A stretch of DNA of 16,452 nt. Origin: CAZHBA01 sp964530225 (lineage in GTDB: Bacteria; Pseudomonadota; Alphaproteobacteria; UBA6615). A program made the translations under genes and the position numbers. The stretch's first letter is position 1, and each line of letters begins with the position of its first letter. Where the stretch lies: positions 1-16,452 of the forward strand of contig CAZHBA010000120.1 of the NCBI GenBank assembly GCA_964530225.1, written 5' to 3'. Shown here one piece after another: positions 14,085-16,452 of this stretch. The notes under the pieces are model-generated. The model saw only the letters and a list, made by a program, of their open reading frames with translations. It was not told where the DNA came from and made no database searches.

Positions 14085-15565
14085 TGATTGCACTCCATCT
14101 TCCGGCGCTGCAGGTACTATTGCCGCTGTTGGCGGCGCCGTTATGCGCGTTATTCCGACGCGGATTGGTGGCGTGGGCGATTACGCTGATCGCCAGTTGG
14201 CTGGCATTCGTGGCGGCGATCATGCTGCTGTTGCGGGTGATCGATCAGGGTGTGATCTCCTACGAGCTTGGCGGCTGGGCGCCACCGATCGGTATCGAAT
14301 ACCGGGTCGACCTGATCAATGCGTTCGTGTTGCTGGTGGTCACCGCTATTGGCGCGGTGATCGTTCCCTACGCCCGCAAAAGTATCGAGGCCCGCTTCGG
14401 CAGCGTCGATCAAGCGTGGTTCTACACCATGTATCTTCTGGCCCTGACGGGTCTGCTCGGCGTGACCATTACCGGCGACGCTTTCAACATTTTCGTCTTC
14501 CTCGAAATTTCATCGCTCGCCAGCTATGTGATGATCGCCATGGGCCGCGAGCGGCGCTGCCTGACCGCGGCCTACCAGTACCTGATAATGGGCACTGTGG
14601 GCGCCACCTTCATTGTTATCGGCATCGGCTTGTTATGGGCAATGACTGGCACGTTGAACCTGAACGACCTAGCGCAGCGCCTTCCCGAGATCGAAAATAC
14701 CCGGCCGGTGCTAGCTGCGCTGGCTTTCCTGACCGTCGGCATTTCGCTGAAACTGGCGTTGTTTCCACTCCATCTGTGGCTACCCAATGCCTATGCTTAC
14801 GCGCCAACGGTGACCAGCGCGTTTCTCTCCGGCACCGCGACCAAGGTCGCCATCTATCTTTTGCTGAGGTTTTTTTACACCGTGTTTGGCGGCGGGACAT
14901 TCTTCGAAGCTACACCGTTGCCGGAGATCCTACTGATTCTGTCGCTGGTCGCCATGTTCGCCGCTTCGACGGTTGCCGTATTCCAGAGCAACGTGAAGCG
15001 CATGCTGGCCTATTCCAGCGTCGCGCAGATCGGTTTTATTACGCTGGGTATCAGCTTCGCGACGGAAACCGGGCTAACTGGCGCGATGACCCATATGTTT
15101 AACCACGCGATTATGAAGGCTGGCTTGTTCCTGCTAATAGGCAATGTGTTGTTTCAGTTGGGGTCGGTGAAGATCGAAGACTTGGCCGGGATCGGCCGCA
15201 AGATGCCGGTCACCATGGCTGGCTTCGTCATCATGGGGCTCAGCCTGTTGGGTACGCCCGGCACCGTCGGTTTCATCAGCAAATGGTATCTCGGCCTTGC
15301 TGCGGTTGAGCAAGGACAGTGGTGGCTGGTCGCACTAATCGTCATCGCCTCAGTGATAACCATGCTCTATATCGGCCGCGTTGTCGAAGTGGCCTATTTC
15401 CGCGAACCGACGGAAAAGGTGGCGCAATTGCGTGAGGCGCCGTTGAGCCTACTGCTACCGGCCTTCGCGCTGGTTGGCGCGGCGATCTATTTCGGCCTCG
15501 ATACCTCGGTTTCGGTGGGGCGTGCGCAGCACGCCGCCAGGTTGCTTCTTAATGCTATGTATTAG
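14084..15565 (+). CDS. mnhD: Mrp/Mnh antiporter subunit D (NuoM/NuoN-like proton-translocating subunit)
   Basis: A 493-aa antiporter-like subunit related to NuoL/M/N, with about fourteen helices. Key ion-path residues are seen: Glu141 in FVFLEISSLASY, Lys223 in ISLKLALFPLHLWLP (His230 nearby), Lys254 in GTATKVAIYLLL, Lys305 in QSNVKRMLAYSS and Lys345 in HAIMKAGLF. These match the Glu/Lys pair and the central Lys row of MrpD. It carries out cation or proton translocation in the inner membrane. The start is GTG at 14084, overlapping the mnhC stop (TAGTG) with AGGAG 9 nt before. It is followed 9 nt later by a second protein of the same superfamily. Confidence 0.94.
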   Translation: MIALHLPALQVLLPLLAAPLCALFRRGLVAWAITLIASWLAFVAAIMLLLRVIDQGVISYELGGWAPPIGIEYRVDLINAFVLLVVTAIGAVIVPYARKSIEARFGSVDQAWFYTMYLLALTGLLGVTITGDAFNIFVFLEISSLASYVMIAMGRERRCLTAAYQYLIMGTVGATFIVIGIGLLWAMTGTLNLNDLAQRLPEIENTRPVLAALAFLTVGISLKLALFPLHLWLPNAYAYAPTVTSAFLSGTATKVAIYLLLRFFYTVFGGGTFFEATPLPEILLILSLVAMFAASTVAVFQSNVKRMLAYSSVAQIGFITLGISFATETGLTGAMTHMFNHAIMKAGLFLLIGNVLFQLGSVKIEDLAGIGRKMPVTMAGFVIMGLSLLGTPGTVGFISKWYLGLAAVEQGQWWLVALIVIASVITMLYIGRVVEVAYFREPTEKVAQLREAPLSLLLPAFALVGAAIYFGLDTSVSVGRAQHAARLLLNAMY

Positions 15566-15574
15566 GAGAATACG

Positions 15575-16452
15575 GTGAGCCCAGCCGATGCCGTTATCGC
15601 CGCACTGCTGGTGCCGACCGTTGGCGCAATACTGATCGCGCTGGCTGGGCGCTGGCCGAACTTGCGCGAAGCCATCACACTGACGACGGCGGCTTTGCTT
15701 TTTATTGTGGTTCTGCAAATTACGCCGTTTGTCATGGAAGGCGGCCGGCCCGAAGTGTCGGTCTTGTCCGTCGCTAACGGCCTCGACCTCGCCTTTCGGG
15801 TCGAGCCCCTGGGCATGCTTTTCGCGTTGATCGCGTCGTTCCTGTGGATTGTTAATTCGCTCTATTCGATCGGCTATATGCGTGGCAACAAGGAACCGCG
15901 GCAGACGCAATTCTATGTCGCTTTCGCCGTTGCACTGGCAGCGACCATGGGTATCGCGCTCAGCGCCAATCTGTTCACGCTGTTCATTTTCTACGAAATT
16001 TTGACCCTGTCGACCTATCCTCTGGTGGCCCATCACGGCGACGCCAAAGCGCGCGGCGGGGCGCGGACCTATCTGGTGATCCTGCTTGGCACCTCGATCG
16101 TATTGCTCATTCCGGCGCTACTGTGGACGCTGGCGCTTGCTGGTACGCTAGAGTTTACCACGGGCGGTATCTTAGAAGGCGTTAGCCCGACGACCACCGG
16201 GCTGCTGCTAGCACTGTTCGCATTCGGTATCGGCAAGGCAGCGCTGATGCCGTTCCACCGCTGGCTACCGGCGGCGATGGTGGCGCCGACGCCGGTTAGT
16301 GCTCTGTTGCACGCGGTCGCCGTCGTCAAGGCCGGCGTGTTCTCGGTGCTCAAGGTGGTGGTCTACATTTTTGGTCCCGAACAATTGCTCGCTACTGGCG
16401 CGTCGGAATGGTTGGTGTATCTGGCGACGTTTTCGCTACTCGCCGCTTCGGT
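15575..16452 (+). CDS. Second antiporter-like subunit, MrpA/MrpD/NuoL superfamily (partial, runs off right edge)
   Basis: Partial gene, 292 codons to the window end, starting at GTG 15575 with AGGAGAA just upstream. Its central part is proton_antipo_M-like: Glu141 in FIFYEILTLSTYP, Lys221 in GIGKAALMPFHRWLP (His228), PTPVSALLHAVAVVKAGVFSVLK (238-260, with His246, Lys252 and Lys260). The TPVSALLHA-VKAG pattern is that of NuoL/MrpA/MrpD-type channels. It has the short N-terminus of a D-type subunit. Since the C-terminal MrpA modules are encoded separately upstream, this gene or a later one probably supplies the N-terminal MrpA-equivalent. Whether it should be called A-like or D-like cannot be settled from the fragment. 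Confidence 0.92.
   Translation, partial: MSPADAVIAALLVPTVGAILIALAGRWPNLREAITLTTAALLFIVVLQITPFVMEGGRPEVSVLSVANGLDLAFRVEPLGMLFALIASFLWIVNSLYSIGYMRGNKEPRQTQFYVAFAVALAATMGIALSANLFTLFIFYEILTLSTYPLVAHHGDAKARGGARTYLVILLGTSIVLLIPALLWTLALAGTLEFTTGGILEGVSPTTTGLLLALFAFGIGKAALMPFHRWLPAAMVAPTPVSALLHAVAVVKAGVFSVLKVVVYIFGPEQLLATGASEWLVYLATFSLLAAS

Noticed and set aside
13975..15102. A 375-codon open frame on the plus strand overlapping mnhC and mnhD
   Set aside because: It lies out of frame over mnhC/mnhD, whose product is unmistakable. The translation is Arg/Pro/Ser-rich with no domain, the usual shadow of GC-rich coding DNA.

Overview
The window looks like chromosomal DNA of a GC-rich alphaproteobacterium, probably Rhodospirillales-like. 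This is inferred from gene content, protein style and base composition, not from any marker gene. Two head-to-head gene blocks fill almost all of it. I see no rRNA, tRNA, CRISPR array, insertion sequence or phage gene.

Block 1 (about 1-11332) is entirely on the minus strand. In transcription order it holds a branched-chain-amino-acid-type (HAAT) ABC importer (periplasmic binding protein, permeases livH and livM, ATPases livG and livF), then coxG, then the three subunits of a molybdenum hydroxylase (coxS 2Fe-2S, coxL Mo-pterin, coxM FAD). A strong rho-independent terminator follows, and then the maturation pair coxD (MoxR AAA+ ATPase) and coxE (VWA protein, cut by the left edge). The large subunit carries AYRGAGR where true aerobic CO dehydrogenase has AYxCSFR. 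It is therefore a 'form II' or general xanthine-dehydrogenase-family enzyme whose substrate is unknown. Only 88 nt and no visible terminator separate livF from coxG, so importer and enzyme may form one uptake-and-oxidation module for a small organic compound.

Block 2 (about 11602 to the right edge) is on the plus strand. It encodes a multisubunit Mrp/Mnh-type cation/H+ antiporter in the order E-F-G-(MbhD+MbhE fusion)-B-C-D-second D-like subunit. This order matches the archaeal Mbh membrane module rather than the ABCDEFG order of Bacillus mrp, and the C-terminal part of MrpA is a separate gene. The genes are tightly coupled by stop/start overlaps. The last one runs off the right edge.

The 269-bp divergent region (11333-11601) should hold the promoters of both blocks.

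The most unusual signal is the start codons. Two unrelated genes, livH (ATC at 9993-9991, minus) and the MbhD/MbhE-like gene (ATC at 12683-12685, plus), have no ATG, GTG or TTG where their conserved N-termini should begin. Each has an ATC exactly 7 nt after a Shine-Dalgarno sequence. This points to non-canonical AUC initiation in this organism or to two coincident errors.
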